Below, piece by piece: positions 14,422-23,037 of a stretch of 34,005 nucleotides of DNA. Positions within the stretch are counted from its first letter, which is position 1; each line of letters begins with the position of its first letter. A program made the translations under genes and the position numbers. The stretch lies in the NCBI GenBank assembly GCA_964505295.1, contig CAZDHR010000020.1:1-34005 (forward strand), given 5' to 3'. The notes below the pieces were generated by a model. It worked only from the letters and a program-made list of their open reading frames with translations, did no database searches and was not told the origin of the DNA. This DNA comes from DATKZH01 sp964505295. GTDB taxonomy: Bacteria > Planctomycetota > Planctomycetia > Pirellulales > Thermoguttaceae.

Positions 14422-14430
14422 TGATACAAT
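14422..14430 (+). promoter_or_regulatory. Extended -10 element before the kinase gene
   Basis: TGaTACAAT is an extended -10 sequence (five of six matches) 62 bp before the kinase ATG. No matching -35 hexamer lies at 16-18 bp. The kinase may thus also have its own promoter. Confidence 0.35.
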
Positions 14431-14492
14431 GGGAAGGTAGAACTGCCGCTCCGAGGCAGTGCCTACCGGCGCCGGCCGACAGGAGTGGACCG

Positions 14493-16568
14493 ATGAACGA
14501 ACGGGTGGCTGCCGTGGAACCGAATGGTCAAGACCCCGGGAATATCCGCCCCACCGAACCGGGCAAGTCTCGCGACTCGGGGGACCCGGCCGACAGGTTC
14601 ACCTACGCCAGCGGCGCAAGGCCGCTCTCCGGCTTCACCATCAAGCGCGGGGTGGGGCAAGGGGGATTCGGGGAGGTCTACTTCGCCACCAGCGACGCCG
14701 GCAAGGAGGTCGCGCTGAAGCTGATCCGCCGCAATTTCGACGTCGAATTGCGAGGCATCAAGCACTGCCTCAACCTCAAACACCCCAACCTGCTGGCCAT
14801 CTTCGATATCCGCGAGGACGACAGGGACGACAAATGGGTGGTGATGGAATTCGTCACCGGCGGCCGGCTCGACGACACGATCGCCGCCCATCCCAACGGC
14901 ATGCCACTCGATCAGGTCCTTGCCTGGATCCACGGCATCGGGTCGGGTGTGGGCTATCTACACGACCACGGAATCGTCCACCGCGATCTGAAGCCGGGCA
15001 ACATCTTCTCCGACGAAGGCATCGTCAAGATCGGCGATTACGGCCTCTCGAAATTCATCTCTTGTAGCCGCCGCAGCGGGCAGACCGAAAGCGTCGGAAC
15101 CGTTCACTACATGGCGCCCGAGGTGGCCAACGGCCGCTACGGCAAAGAGATCGACATTTATGCCCTGGGCGTCGTCCTGTTCGAGATGCTTACCGGCCGC
15201 GTGCCCTTCGAAGGAGAGAGCGTGGGCGAGGTGTTGATGAAGCACCTGACGGCCAAGCCGGACGTATCGGTGCTCCCCGAGCCGTACCGGAGCGTGGTGG
15301 CTCGGGCGATGGAGAAGGACCCGCAGAAGCGGTTCCGAACCGTCGGCGAGATGCTCGCCGCCTTACCCAAGCCGACCGACCCGCAGGCCCAGGCCGCCGC
15401 GTGGACCTCCGCCGCGTATGGGATGGCGGGCGGTGCCGCCGCGGCCGGCGGACCGACTCGCGGCGCCGCGCCGGCGGGTGGCACGGGGGGCGTGGAGGAG
15501 GAGCCGATCTTGGCCTGGGTCCGCCAGACCGGCCGGAAGCTGCACACGGCTTGGCAGGAATCGAACCTGGACACGCCGACGAAGATCATCCTGCTCATGC
15601 TTGGACTGTTCGCATTAGCATTTACGGCCGGGGGGTGGATGCCGGTCCTCGTCTTTGTCGGGATCGTTTACGCGATCTACTTTCTTCTGCGCGCGGTCGT
15701 GCTTTCGTTGCTTCCCCCCCAGCAGCGATGGCACGACCGCTATGTTTCGGCCGACCGCGAGCCGGCATTGGCGCCGGGCCCGACGCAGGGACGGCCCGAG
15801 AGCCGCCCGCCGCCACGCCGCCCGGCGACCGCCACGCAGGTTCCTCGTGCCGAGCGATGCCGCCGGGAGCGGCCTTCGAGGCTGCCCGAGTGGGCGCGCC
15901 GGGAGCGGCCCGCCGACGCCCTGGTGCTCAAGCCGAAGCGGGAGCGCGTCACCGAGCTGATCGGCTCGATGCTGGGCGGGGTGCTCGTGTCGGTCACCAT
16001 GTGCGTCGTGATGGTGATGGTCAACAGCTACCGAACGGGCACGTTGCCGGCGCCGCAGCTCTGGGCGTGGTTGATGCTGGTGAGCGTGGCCGGCACCTGG
16101 GCCGTGATGATCCCGTCGAAGTTCTGGGAAGGGAGCCGGGGCGACCCGCTGGTTCGGCGGTTCGTCCTGATGGTGGTGGGGCTGCTCGTGGGCCTGTTCG
16201 CGGCCGGCCTGGCGAGCATGCTCTTGGTCGATCTGCCCTACGAACGAGGGTTCTCGCAACTGCACAACAAGGTTCCCCCCGGCTTCTACTCGGCCGACGG
16301 CGCGCCCTTGCTGATGGCGTTCATGGCCTGTTTCGGCACGTTGTTCCTGGCGGTCCGCTGGTGGCGCCTGGCCGACCCGCTCCGCAAGACGCGGCTCAGC
16401 CTCTGGGCCACGGTCTTCTGCGCCGTCTTGGCTTGGCTGACGGCGGGCATATGGCTCTTCCCCCAGACATGGCTGATGATGGTCGCCTGTGCGATCTCCG
16501 TCTCGGTCCAGTTGGCCAGCCCCTGGATGCACCCGCGCACGCGTCATCCGCATAGCCGATTCGACTAG
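14493..16568 (+). CDS. Polytopic serine/threonine protein kinase (Hanks type)
   Basis: The 691-residue protein starts at ATG 14493, with AGGAG 7 nt upstream. The kinase domain covers about 47-330: glycine loop GVGQGGFGEV (53-62), Lys76 (VALKLI), catalytic loop HRDLKPGN (163-170), the metal-binding motif as DYG (182-184) rather than DFG, and MAPEV (207-211). An Ala/Gly-rich linker leads to two membrane helices (about 370-415), a basic soluble stretch with many Arg/Pro, and about six more helices to the C-terminus. So the kinase is cytoplasmic and attached to an eight-or-so-helix membrane unit, unlike classical PASTA kinases. The next gene begins 9 bp downstream. Confidence 0.95.
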   Translation: MNERVAAVEPNGQDPGNIRPTEPGKSRDSGDPADRFTYASGARPLSGFTIKRGVGQGGFGEVYFATSDAGKEVALKLIRRNFDVELRGIKHCLNLKHPNLLAIFDIREDDRDDKWVVMEFVTGGRLDDTIAAHPNGMPLDQVLAWIHGIGSGVGYLHDHGIVHRDLKPGNIFSDEGIVKIGDYGLSKFISCSRRSGQTESVGTVHYMAPEVANGRYGKEIDIYALGVVLFEMLTGRVPFEGESVGEVLMKHLTAKPDVSVLPEPYRSVVARAMEKDPQKRFRTVGEMLAALPKPTDPQAQAAAWTSAAYGMAGGAAAAGGPTRGAAPAGGTGGVEEEPILAWVRQTGRKLHTAWQESNLDTPTKIILLMLGLFALAFTAGGWMPVLVFVGIVYAIYFLLRAVVLSLLPPQQRWHDRYVSADREPALAPGPTQGRPESRPPPRRPATATQVPRAERCRRERPSRLPEWARRERPADALVLKPKRERVTELIGSMLGGVLVSVTMCVVMVMVNSYRTGTLPAPQLWAWLMLVSVAGTWAVMIPSKFWEGSRGDPLVRRFVLMVVGLLVGLFAAGLASMLLVDLPYERGFSQLHNKVPPGFYSADGAPLLMAFMACFGTLFLAVRWWRLADPLRKTRLSLWATVFCAVLAWLTAGIWLFPQTWLMMVACAISVSVQLASPWMHPRTRHPHSRFD

Positions 16569-16577
16569 GAAAGTACC

Positions 16578-17987
16578 ATGATCTTTGCGCCAATAGGCCT
16601 GTTCGCGGCGCTGACGCTCGGTTTGATCGTGGCGGGCGCGATCCTGCTCGTCGTGTCGCTCGTGGCGTCCGAGCGAGGGCGCACCCTCCTGAAGGCGCTT
16701 CTGCTCGTTCCCGCCGTGTTCCTCGTGATCGCCTTCCTCGCCCTGTTCGGCTACCGGGCCGCTTCGGTCGGCCGACACCAAGCCATGCTGCTGCACAATC
16801 CCCCACCCTTGGAAGTGGCCGGCATTAGGGACGCTCAAGTCGGCCCAGCGCGCCAACCAGCCGGTCGACTCAGCGGGACGATCACGTGCAACAAGAGGCT
16901 TCTGCCACGCGGGACCATTCGGTTGGTGCCCACCGGCGACAGGCCCATGGAAATCGTCCAAGGCTGCGTCGTCAACGGGCGATACTCCTTCGCCGAGTTG
17001 TCGATGGGATCGTACCGCGTCGAGGTCACCGCGTTCCGCGTGAGCGGCGGGACCGAATCGGAGGAGGGGGACGTCGAAAGTCTCGAGGCGGAGCAATACT
17101 TGCCGGAACGATACAACGAGGACACGGAGCTTCGAGTGACCGTCGGCCCCGGCGCGACCAGCTACGACATGGACTTGAGCGTGGACCTCGACGAAGCGCT
17201 TGCCGACGGCAAGGTTCCCATCGCCCTGGCGGTGGCCCAAGGCGAATTGGTTGAGCCGCCGGAGGTGGAAGCCCCCGACACGACGGAATGGGAGCCGCCG
17301 CCCGCCGCAGCGGCGTCGGAGACTGCGGCTGCCGACGAAGACGTGGCCGTCGCCATGGCCGCCGCCGTGACGCCCGCGAAGGAAACGACCGCCGAGGACA
17401 AATCGCCCCCGACCGGCGAGCTTGCCGATTGGGTGGGAACCCCGCCGCAGAAGGTCAAAGGCGTCTACCGGATGCCGATCAAGGTCGGGCCCTATTCCAC
17501 CCGGGAAGAGTGCGACCAGGAACTCCCCAAGGAGCTGCGCGCCGCCATCGACCAGTACGCGGCGACCTACCTCGGGCGCGGGGCCCGCGGGCAGATCCGC
17601 CTGCCGATCGACTACGTCAAGCGCGAGATCGTCAAGGACGAGTGCGAACAGAAGAAGGAAGTGAAAATTTCGCCCGAGGGCCAGCCCGAGAAGTTCGCCG
17701 ACGTGCTCTACGTCCACGTGCTTCTGGAGTTCGACCGCGAGGTCAACGCCCGCATCGAGGAGGAATGGAACAAGGCGCTCGTCACCGAGCGGCTCGGCGG
17801 CGTGGGCGTGCTGGGCGTGCTGGTCTTCGTGCTCCTCGGGGCCGTCTGGTCCTATCTGAAGATCGATCTGGCCACCGGTGGGGCCTATCGCGGCCGCCTC
17901 CGGCTGGTCGCGGCCGCGTTGATCCTGATCGCCATCGTCGTCGGGTGGATGCTGGTGAGGATCGGCACCTACAGCGGAAGCGTGTGA
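16578..17987 (+). CDS. Membrane protein with carboxypeptidase-regulatory-like beta domain
   Basis: The 469-residue protein has two N-terminal membrane helices (about 4-28 and 38-62). A beta-sandwich domain follows (about 95-155, LSGTITCNKRLLPRGTIRLV ... GRYSFAELSMGSYRVEVTAF); the pattern is the one found in many planctomycete carboxypeptidase-regulatory-like proteins. Then come an acidic Ala/Pro/Glu-rich linker, a soluble domain (about 290-405), and two C-terminal helices (about 412-435 and 446-465). Its ATG follows AGGAAAG by a few bases and lies 9 bp after the kinase stop. The two are almost certainly one operon, and it may be the kinase's partner or substrate (inference). Function unknown. 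Confidence 0.85.
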   Translation: MIFAPIGLFAALTLGLIVAGAILLVVSLVASERGRTLLKALLLVPAVFLVIAFLALFGYRAASVGRHQAMLLHNPPPLEVAGIRDAQVGPARQPAGRLSGTITCNKRLLPRGTIRLVPTGDRPMEIVQGCVVNGRYSFAELSMGSYRVEVTAFRVSGGTESEEGDVESLEAEQYLPERYNEDTELRVTVGPGATSYDMDLSVDLDEALADGKVPIALAVAQGELVEPPEVEAPDTTEWEPPPAAAASETAAADEDVAVAMAAAVTPAKETTAEDKSPPTGELADWVGTPPQKVKGVYRMPIKVGPYSTREECDQELPKELRAAIDQYAATYLGRGARGQIRLPIDYVKREIVKDECEQKKEVKISPEGQPEKFADVLYVHVLLEFDREVNARIEEEWNKALVTERLGGVGVLGVLVFVLLGAVWSYLKIDLATGGAYRGRLRLVAAALILIAIVVGWMLVRIGTYSGSV

Positions 17988-18080
17988 GGCGCGGATCTCC
18001 CCCCGGCGTCGTCGATCGTGGCAAGGGCCGGGCGATCGTCCGGCTTGTCGCGTGTTTGTCCCGCGAGGGGCGCCCTGCGG

Positions 18081-18109
18081 TTGCCTGACGGAGGGAACTG
18101 CGGTATCTT
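18081..18109 (+). promoter_or_regulatory. Possible housekeeping promoter before the ECF sigma gene
   Basis: ttgcct (18081-18086) and tatctt (18104-18109) are separated by 17 bp and each matches consensus at four of six positions. The pair lies about 45 bp before the ECF sigma ATG. Confidence 0.3.
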
Positions 18110-18154
18110 GAGGTACGTAGTGTCCCCTGGCAGGCCGCCGGCTTTGGCCCATTG

Positions 18155-18799
18155 ATGTCTCTGCCGAGACAGACCGACACGCTGTTGATCCGCCGTATCC
18201 GCTCGGGCGAAGCCGAGGCGTGGAACGAGTTGATTGCGCGCTTCGAGGGGCGGCTTTTGGCCTTCATCTCCAGCCGCGTGCGGAATCGGGCGGCTGCCGA
18301 GGACGTGGTCCAGGAGACCTTCGTCGGCTTTCTGACCAGCCTGCCCAACTACGACGCGCGCCGGTCGCTCGAAGGGTACCTTTTCTCCATCGCCGCCCAC
18401 AAGCTGACCGACCACCTCCGCCGCGAGGGACGTCGCCCCACGCTGCCGCTCGTGCCCGGCGGAAGCGAGTCGAGCAGCAATTGGGAGCCGCCGGGTAGCG
18501 CCCGGGCGGCCAGCAGTATTGTGCGAAGCGGCGAGCGGCGCGGCCTGGAGGAAAACGCCCTGGCCGCGGCGATCGACGGTCAGCTTGCCCACTGGCGCAA
18601 GCGGGGCGACTGGCAAAAGATCGAGTGCGTCGAGCTGCTCTTCGTCCGCGGCTGGGCCAACAAGGAAGCGGCCGCCCACCTGGGGCTCTCCGAACAGGCG
18701 GTGGCCAACCACAAGTTCGAGTTCCTGGCCAAGCTCCGGTCGGCCGTGCGCAAGCAGGAGTTGCCCGAAGAGGTGTTTCCGGAGTTGTACGAGGAGTAG
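18155..18799 (+). CDS. ECF-family RNA polymerase sigma factor
   Basis: The 214-residue protein has region 2 at about 8-85 (IRRIRSGEAEAWNELIARFEG-like opening, then AEDVVQETFVGFL and GYLFSIAAHKLTDHLRRE). Region 4 lies near the C-terminus (CVELLFVRGWANKEAAAHLGLSEQ..., then VANHKFEFLAKLR). The linker of about 60 residues is longer than usual. ATG 18155 is used; a TTG three bases earlier adds one residue. A zinc-finger protein follows at 19054, the usual arrangement for a sigma/anti-sigma pair, though the 254-bp gap is unusual. Its regulon cannot be read from this window. Confidence 0.9.
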   Translation: MSLPRQTDTLLIRRIRSGEAEAWNELIARFEGRLLAFISSRVRNRAAAEDVVQETFVGFLTSLPNYDARRSLEGYLFSIAAHKLTDHLRREGRRPTLPLVPGGSESSSNWEPPGSARAASSIVRSGERRGLEENALAAAIDGQLAHWRKRGDWQKIECVELLFVRGWANKEAAAHLGLSEQAVANHKFEFLAKLRSAVRKQELPEEVFPELYEE

Positions 18800-19053
18800 G
18801 GAGTGGCGAGTGATGAGTGGGGAGTGGCGCGGAAAAATGGCTTCCGATGAACAGAATCGCAAGTTCGCTTTCGACGAGTCGTTCCTCGTTCTCGGCTTTT
18901 CGTTTCCTGCTGTTGACTCCCTGCCTCTAGCTCGTCACTCGTGACTCGGTATTCAGTACTGAGTACCGGGTACTCAGTACTCGGTACCAGGCACTTAATA
19001 CTCATAACTACACACTACACATACCTGACTCCTGACTCCCTACTCCCAACCCC
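18800..19053. repeat. Low-complexity gagt/ctc repeat tract with a 27-bp palindrome
   Basis: The gap between the sigma and anti-sigma genes starts with gagtggcgagtgatgagtgg-like repeats and ends with their complement (ctcgtcactcgtgactc, cctgactcctgactccc). So its two ends are imperfect inverted repeats. In the centre, 18955-18981 is a perfect palindrome: 13-bp arms agtactgagtacc around one G. No gene and no Shine-Dalgarno site for the downstream ATG were seen. Confidence 0.6.
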
Positions 19054-19461
19054 ATGCCCAAGCCCATTCGCCAATCCGATCTGGACGGCTATCTCGACGA
19101 AGCCCTGCCCCCGGAGGAAATGGCCCGGGTGGAGCAGGCGCTGCGAAAAGACCCGGAGCTCCGCGGGCGGGTGGCGACGATCAACGCGCGGCGCGACGCG
19201 GGCGTCCATTCGCTGGGCGAAATCTGGCGGCGGCACCGGCTCAGTTGCCCTTCCCGCGAGCAGCTCGGCAGCTACCTGCTCGAGGCCCTGCCCGACGAGG
19301 CGGCCGACTACATCACGTTCCACCTCGAAGTGGTCGGCTGCCGCTACTGCAAGGCCAATCTCGCGGACCTCGAGCAGCAAGAGGCGGAAGCTCCCCACGA
19401 AGTGGAGACGCGGCGCCGCAAATACTTCCAGTCGAGCGTCGGCCACCTGCGCCGCAGGTAG
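19054..19461 (+). CDS. Zinc-finger anti-sigma factor-like protein
   Basis: The 135-residue protein has an N-terminal helical part with a DLDGYLDEALPPEEMARVE segment, like other anti-sigma N-termini. A second helical region carries SCPSREQLGSYLLEALP and then FHLEVVGCRYCKANL. The H-x6-C-x2-C cluster in the last segment (near residues 89-99) is the zinc-binding type found in ECF anti-sigma proteins. It has no membrane helix, so it should be cytoplasmic. It follows the ECF sigma gene and its stop touches the end of the convergent YCF48-type gene. Binding to that sigma factor is inferred from position and fold. Confidence 0.8.
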   Translation: MPKPIRQSDLDGYLDEALPPEEMARVEQALRKDPELRGRVATINARRDAGVHSLGEIWRRHRLSCPSREQLGSYLLEALPDEAADYITFHLEVVGCRYCKANLADLEQQEAEAPHEVETRRRKYFQSSVGHLRRR

Positions 19462-22400
19462 TCACTCGAAGATCAGATAGCCGAACCCCTCCGGCACGAC
19501 GTCGACCGCCGCGGGCGTGGTCCACGATTGGAGCCCCACGCCGGGGACTACCCGCTGGATGCCGATCGCCCAAACGCTGCGCGCCGCCGGGTACTGGCCG
19601 GTCAGTTGGTCGAGCGGCACGGCAGCTTCGGCCGTCCAGGTGCCTTCCTCGCCCTCCGCGGCCACGAACCAGGTGGGGTCCCAGGACGAATCGCCCCAGC
19701 ACGCCTCGCCGGGCCAGCCGCGATGGTCGATCGACAGCCGGTAGTACGTGGCGAAGTCGCGGTCGAGATCGAGAAACAGGTCGACCCGGTCCTCGCCCGA
19801 AAGGTCCGGATCCCGCGGCCGGGCCCTCTGGTCCCTGCGGTATTTCACCCCGGGCGCCTCCCGGGCTTCGATCGCCAGATAGAGGAACTCTCCGTCGTGG
19901 GCCAGCTTCACCTTGGCCGGCCAGTCGGCGTCGTCGCCGAGAGGGCTCTTGAGCTTGGCCGGCTTCGCCCGCGCCCAGACGGCGTCGTCCAAGCGCCCGT
20001 CCAGGTACGGCTTGGCCGTTGCCGTGACACACGAAAGGATCGACTTGGGGGCCACGCCCTTCGGCTCGGCCAGCCACTGCTCACCCCGGGCGCAGGCCCA
20101 CCAGGCGTCGCGGGTCGCGCTCCGGCTGCGGACCAGGTAGAACCGGTCGGCCTGGCCCGGAAAACCGCGCCGCCGGTCGACCACCGCCAACGGGAAGCCG
20201 ACGTTCGGCTCGATGTGCAGGGCCGGCCGGGCCCGAGCGATCTGCTTCCCTAGCGAGGCGGCAATCCCCAGGCGGTCCTCCTGTTGGGAGAAGTCGATCG
20301 CCGGGGCCGACGCCCGCTGGATCGCGAACCGCGGATCGCCGGCGCCGGGCGCAAGCGGCATCGGCCCCGACGGCGTGCTCGCCGCGACCTGCTCGACGGC
20401 AAACCGCTGGCCGCCCCGCACCCGCCACGCCGCCTCGCCGCTGGCGTAGTATTGCACCAGCCACACCAGGGCCGGGCCGGCCAGCGCGTGCTCTGGGTGC
20501 CGATCGACCAGACGCTTGAACGCCTCGGCCGCCATCGGCCACTGCCCGGTCGTGTAGTACCGCTGGGCCAAGTGATGGAGGAGCTGGGCCGAGCTGTCGG
20601 GGTCGAGCCCCCGGGTCATGTCGCCCGTTTGAGCGAGAAGCCCCCATCCGCCCTGCGCGTCCTTGTCCGTCCGCTCCAGAATGGCCTGCATGTTACGCCG
20701 CTTTTGGGCGATGCGCCGGATCAGGTCGATCCGTTCGACCGCCGGCTCCAGAAGCTCGCGCCTCGCCTCGCCGCCCGGGTAGAGCACGATCCCGGCGAAG
20801 AAGTCGCTCCGGCTCGGCCGGCGCTCCAGGTTGTCGACCGCCAGGCGGAAGCTGAGCGTGCTGGGCGAAACCGCGAAGCGGTCCTCCAGGAGACCTCGCG
20901 GCAGCGACACCACGTCGGCCAGCGACCGGCCCAGTCGCTCGGCCAATTCGGCGGTGGTCAGCCTCACCGCGCCGTCCAGCCCGGGCCGCAGCGCCGCATA
21001 GGCCTTTTTCACACGCCAGGGCTCCAGGCCGGCTTGCGTGATCTGCTCGGAATACGACGTGGGGTCGCCCGCCGCGCGGACCGCTTCGACGACCACCCGA
21101 TGAACCAATTGCAATCGCGGGTCGTCGCCGGTCGGGCTGGCCTCGCGCGTCACGACCACCTCGGGCCGCCACGTGCGGATCTGCCGAACCACGTGGGCCT
21201 TCATCCGGTCGAGCCCACGCCCGTCGTTCGCTTGGTCCCAGCCGTTGATGATCTGGTCGGCCGAAAGCCCCAGGCCGGCTTGCCGCAACGGGAACCGCCA
21301 CGCCGTGTTTCCGCCCGAAGCCCCCACGCCCACCAGCGCCTCGTGGAGCCGGTCGGCCGGGTGGACGTCCTGGCGTGGGGCAACCTCCAGGTCCCGCCGG
21401 TTGAGCGTCTCGACCACGCCCAGGTAGCCCTCGTTCCCCGAAAGCTGGGCAAATAGCTCCAACGGCACGTCCTCCGGCTCGCCGAAGATGCCCAGAAGCG
21501 CCGCCCGGGTGCCGCCGGACCGGGCGCGCCGCCAGGTTCGTCCGCCGTCCGCCGTGGCCAGGATCGTGCCCAGCTCGCCCACGGCCCAGCCGTGCTGGTC
21601 GTCGACAAACGAGAGGGCCCGGATCGGCAGGCATTGGCCCGTAGAGAAAGCGACCCACGAGCGGCCGGCGTCCGGGCTGTGCAACACGCGGGTGCCCGGC
21701 GACCCGGCGACCCACACCCTCGGGCCCCGGACGGCCAACGCGGCGAAGTCGAACTGTTCGGCAATTCCCTCGGGCAACTCGCCCGGCGGCGTCTGCCAGT
21801 TGGCGCCCAGGTCGCTGGTGAGCATCACCAACCCGCCCTGGCCGACCAGCCAGCCGTAGACCTGCGGCTCGACCTCGGGGACGAGCTTCATCCGGGCGAC
21901 ACCGCGGAGACCGAAGCGGGGGGTGGCGGCCGGCTCGACGCTGCCCCGCCGGGCCGTGGCCGTCATGCCGCTGCGGTCGGCCAGCACGCCGTCGCGCGAG
22001 GGCAGAAAATCGCCCGCCACCCAGCCGGCCGTCTTCCGGCTCGGCAACGGGTTCCAGCTCCGCCCGCCGTCGTCGGTGAAGAACACGCCCGAGGGGAACA
22101 TGGCCGAGGGGCAGCCGATGGCCCAACCTTGCCGCGGGTTGGCGAAGCGGATCTGCTTGATCGCGGGCAACAGCAGCCGCGGATCGTGGGTCCACCGTCG
22201 CCCGCCGTCGTGCGTGATGAGCACCACGCCGGTACTCGTGTGCGTGTAAGGGTGGGAGAACCCGCCGGCGGCCCAGCCGTTCTCTCGATCGAGAAAGCAG
22301 ACCGACTCGAGCCGGCAGGCCACACCCGACGGCTGCAACTGCCAGCTCTGCCCCCCGTCGGCCGTGTGCCAGATGGTGCCCCGGTCGCCCACGGCCCAAC

Positions 22401-22605
22401 CGCGCTCGGGGTCGACGAACGAGACGTCGGCCAGCCGGGCGTCGGAGCGCATCAGGTCGGAGCACATCGGGTCCGTCGCGGACCTCCCCGCCTCGACCGG
22501 CAATCGCCCCGGCTCCTGGGCGGCGAGTGGCCAAACGACGACCAGCACGGCCACCAACCCCACCACGCCGCGTCCAACCCTGCCGACTCCTCCGTGACCG
22601 GCCAT
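19462..22605 (-). CDS. Exported YCF48-repeat / PIG-L-like / CBM9-like multidomain protein
   Basis: The 1047-residue protein begins with a signal sequence (about 1-30). About 55-375 holds at least five repeats of the YCF48/BNR propeller type, such as FVDPERGWAVGDRGTIWHT and FVDDQHGWAVGELGTILAT, each ending DGG.SW/DGGRTW. At about 375-500 a PIG-L/LmbE-like segment appears (LGIFGEPEDVPLELFAQL, RPEVVVT, LVHRVVVEAVRAAG). The HPDD metal motif reads EPED, so deacetylase activity is probably lost. A helical, TPR-like part follows. The C-terminus (about 855-1047) looks like a CBM9/DOMON domain (YLDGRLDDAVW, DRVDLFLDLDRD). The start ATG has GGAGG 9 nt upstream. Function unknown; sugar or glycan binding is a guess. 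Confidence 0.85.
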   Translation of the reverse strand: MAGHGGVGRVGRGVVGLVAVLVVVWPLAAQEPGRLPVEAGRSATDPMCSDLMRSDARLADVSFVDPERGWAVGDRGTIWHTADGGQSWQLQPSGVACRLESVCFLDRENGWAAGGFSHPYTHTSTGVVLITHDGGRRWTHDPRLLLPAIKQIRFANPRQGWAIGCPSAMFPSGVFFTDDGGRSWNPLPSRKTAGWVAGDFLPSRDGVLADRSGMTATARRGSVEPAATPRFGLRGVARMKLVPEVEPQVYGWLVGQGGLVMLTSDLGANWQTPPGELPEGIAEQFDFAALAVRGPRVWVAGSPGTRVLHSPDAGRSWVAFSTGQCLPIRALSFVDDQHGWAVGELGTILATADGGRTWRRARSGGTRAALLGIFGEPEDVPLELFAQLSGNEGYLGVVETLNRRDLEVAPRQDVHPADRLHEALVGVGASGGNTAWRFPLRQAGLGLSADQIINGWDQANDGRGLDRMKAHVVRQIRTWRPEVVVTREASPTGDDPRLQLVHRVVVEAVRAAGDPTSYSEQITQAGLEPWRVKKAYAALRPGLDGAVRLTTAELAERLGRSLADVVSLPRGLLEDRFAVSPSTLSFRLAVDNLERRPSRSDFFAGIVLYPGGEARRELLEPAVERIDLIRRIAQKRRNMQAILERTDKDAQGGWGLLAQTGDMTRGLDPDSSAQLLHHLAQRYYTTGQWPMAAEAFKRLVDRHPEHALAGPALVWLVQYYASGEAAWRVRGGQRFAVEQVAASTPSGPMPLAPGAGDPRFAIQRASAPAIDFSQQEDRLGIAASLGKQIARARPALHIEPNVGFPLAVVDRRRGFPGQADRFYLVRSRSATRDAWWACARGEQWLAEPKGVAPKSILSCVTATAKPYLDGRLDDAVWARAKPAKLKSPLGDDADWPAKVKLAHDGEFLYLAIEAREAPGVKYRRDQRARPRDPDLSGEDRVDLFLDLDRDFATYYRLSIDHRGWPGEACWGDSSWDPTWFVAAEGEEGTWTAEAAVPLDQLTGQYPAARSVWAIGIQRVVPGVGLQSWTTPAAVDVVPEGFGYLIFE

Positions 22606-22667
22606 CTCCTCGTGCCTCCAAGCAGCAGTCGCTAGGACCGGCCGAAGAACAACTCCCGCATTCGCGG

Positions 22668-22728
22668 AGTAGTAGGCACACGCCGTGTGCCGTAACCGGC
22701 GGACGGCACACGGCGTGTGCCTGCTACT
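22668..22728. repeat. Near-perfect 24-bp inverted repeat upstream of the YCF48-type gene
   Basis: Arms 22668-22691 and 22705-22728 differ at one position, with 13 bp between them; the core is ggcacacgccgtgtgcc, itself palindromic. It lies in the 432-bp divergent gap 22606-23037, which holds no gene. Such hairpins recur in planctomycete genomes (from memory). Confidence 0.75.
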
Positions 22729-22880
22729 GAAGCCGGGAAGCCATTCTCAGGGCCGATCCTCAGATCGCTCCAAACCCCGCGGATTCTATCGGAAACGGCC
22801 CCGGCGACCTAGGCGAGTTGGGCCTGCCCATGCTCTCAGCCCCCACCCGAAGGTGCTGGTTTGCGGCGCACCACCGCCGT

Positions 22881-22910
22881 TTGCACGCCCGCCTGGGCCG
22901 GTGCTAAAAT
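22881..22910 (+). promoter_or_regulatory. Candidate promoter of the DUF1080-ThuA gene
   Basis: ttgcac (22881-22886), an 18-bp spacer and an extended -10 TGcTAAAAT (22902-22910, five of six hexamer matches). It gives a leader of about 120 nt. Confidence 0.45.
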
Positions 22911-23037
22911 ATCGGGGTCCCGGGAGCCGCGTCCGCCCGACGGGCGCGGGCTCGACGAGGTCCGTCCGCCCAGGAGGCGGGGTCGGATCGAACGAGGAAG
23001 ACCAGCCAAACGAGCACTGTTTTGAGAGGAGGAGTAG

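Noticed and set aside
15615..18152. An 845-codon minus-strand frame opposite the kinase and membrane-protein genes
   Set aside because: It is rich in His, Arg, Gln and Asp with no domain, and spans two well-supported plus-strand genes. It is a shadow frame.
20693..22711. A 672-codon frame overlapping the YCF48-type gene on the same strand
   Set aside because: Its content is Arg/Gly/Pro-rich without motifs, while the other frame has a signal peptide and clear repeats.
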